DNA of 64,000 nucleotides from CAVTWH01 sp963850915 (GTDB lineage Bacteria > Actinomycetota > Actinomycetes > Mycobacteriales > Micromonosporaceae), in the NCBI GenBank assembly GCA_963850915.1, contig CAWKND010000010.1:558001-622000 (forward strand), written 5' to 3'. The notes under the pieces are model-generated. The model worked only from the letters and a program-made list of their open reading frames with translations. It did no database searches and had not been told where the DNA came from. The translations under genes and the position numbers were made by a program. This document shows, in pieces, positions 63,239 to 64,000 of the stretch; positions within the stretch are counted from its first letter, which is position 1; each line of letters starts with the position of its first letter.

Positions 63239-64000
63239 GCCTGACCCGTTCCGACCTGTCCGCGCTGCCGGCCTACGTACCCGGCCGCACCGTGACCGGC
63301 GCCATCAAGCTGGCCAGCAACGAGGTACCGTTCGGCCCGCTGCCGGGCGTGGTCGACGCGATCACCGCCGCGGCCCGGGACACCCACCGGTACCCGGATC
63401 TGGGCGCGGTGGCGCTGCGCGACAAGCTGGCGGCCAAGTACGGCGTGCCGGCCGAGCGCATCGTCACCGGCTGTGGCTCGGTCGCGCTCGCCGAACTGCT
63501 GGCCAAGGCGACCTGCCTGGATCCGCAGGACGAGATCGTCTTCTCCTGGCGCTCGTTCGAGGCGTACCCGATCATCGCCGCCGGGGCGGGCGTACGGACG
63601 GTGAAGGTACCCAACCGCGCCGACCACGGGCACGACCTGCCGGCCATGGCAGCCGCGATCACCGACCGCACCCGGCTCGTCTTCGTGTGCACCCCGAACA
63701 ACCCGACCGGTACCGCCCTGCACCGGGCCGAGCTGGACGAGTTCCTGGCCGCGGTACCCGAGACCACGCTGGTCGTACTCGACGAGGCGTACCGGGAGTT
63801 CGTCACCGACCCGGGCGTACCCGACGCGCTGGAGACCTACGCCGACCGCCCCAACGTGGTGGTGCTGCGTACCCTCTCCAAGGCGTGGGGCCTGGCCGGC
63901 CTGCGGGTCGGCTACATCGTTGCCCAGCCCGACGTGGCCGCCGCCGTCCGTAAGGTACTGACTCCGTTCTCCACCAACACGTTGGCGCAGGCCGCCGCCA
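63235..64000 (+). CDS. hisC: HisC-like aminotransferase, cut by the window end
   Basis: The first 255 residues of a PLP-dependent class II aminotransferase, running off the window. Seen are the N-terminal KLASNEVPFGP, the PLP phosphate region VTGCGSVALAELL, CTPNNPTGTALH, VLDEAYREFVTD (PLP Asp and Tyr) and LRTLSKAWGLAGLRVGY (Schiff-base Lys in SKAWG). This matches histidinol-phosphate aminotransferase and the actinobacterial paralogue Pat (aromatic aminotransferase). KLASNEVPFGP resembles the Pat type, so the symbol is tentative. Its ATG overlaps the stop of the RDD gene. Confidence 0.85.
   Translation, partial: MSLTRSDLSALPAYVPGRTVTGAIKLASNEVPFGPLPGVVDAITAAARDTHRYPDLGAVALRDKLAAKYGVPAERIVTGCGSVALAELLAKATCLDPQDEIVFSWRSFEAYPIIAAGAGVRTVKVPNRADHGHDLPAMAAAITDRTRLVFVCTPNNPTGTALHRAELDEFLAAVPETTLVVLDEAYREFVTDPGVPDALETYADRPNVVVLRTLSKAWGLAGLRVGYIVAQPDVAAAVRKVLTPFSTNTLAQAAA

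Overview
The window is chromosomal DNA of a very GC-rich actinomycete, most likely a member of the Micromonosporaceae. The reasons are GC-rich third codon positions, many GTG starts, leaderless genes, an actinobacterial mycosin/ESX-type cluster, DUF2510, DUF3263 and DUF4032 proteins, and an MsiK/UgpC-type sugar ATPase. One compositional trait stands out. The tetramer GTAC is strongly enriched in most genes: about 16 per kb by hand count in 53195-54180. It is enriched through otherwise rare codons (GTA before C-starting codons; GGT, CGT and AGT before ACC). It is much scarcer in two segments that look imported.

Layout. 0.2-1.6 kb: a DMT exporter diverges from an ArsR regulator, with two identical-form operators between them. 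1.6-4.3 kb: a small type VII secretion operon (mycosin plus two ESX-like proteins). 4.4-8.1 kb: an ABC-2 permease and an unusual S15-hydrolase/ABC-ATPase fusion. 8.2-15.2 kb: a CDC48-like AAA ATPase, prs, a two-RCK ion channel protein and a DUF4032 protein. 15.3-17.2 kb: a PAP2 phosphatase and a GTAC-poor two-gene cassette (ribbon-helix-helix protein plus an unknown protein). 17.2-21.8 kb: amino-sugar genes (nagA, ROK kinase, SIS isomerase), a DeoR regulator and a TetR regulator. 21.9-26.9 kb: a complete branched-chain amino acid type ABC transporter (livGFHMK order). 27-30.4 kb: DUF3263, a glycerophosphodiesterase-like protein, a flippase and a DUF6220 protein.

30.6-37.75 kb is a 7.1 kb integrated island. 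An intact tRNA-Thr(UGU) gene lies at its right end, and an exact 45-bp copy of that tRNA's 3' part lies at its left end, as left by site-specific integration. It has no visible integrase. Its cargo reads as a defence cassette: an SF1 helicase with a frameshifted C-terminal phospholipase-D domain (Mokosh type II-like), a DNA-binding protein plus AbiEii-type nucleotidyltransferase pair behind a 9-bp inverted repeat, and a DUF4419 protein with a UVR-like tail.

38-64 kb is again housekeeping: ugpC/msiK, a split Hsp70/beta-propeller protein, rlmB and cysS, fumC, two paralogous small membrane proteins, an AlkB-like oxygenase, a class I fumarase, a beta-propeller protein, two very large FtsX-type permeases, a PP2C phosphatase, a LuxR-type ATPase regulator, two RDD proteins and a hisC-like aminotransferase cut by the window end.

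Five genes (starts at 12045, 16113, 30946, 41913 and 56317) each need exactly one base removed to restore a single reading frame. The uniform sign suggests sequencing insertions, although real frameshifts are possible.
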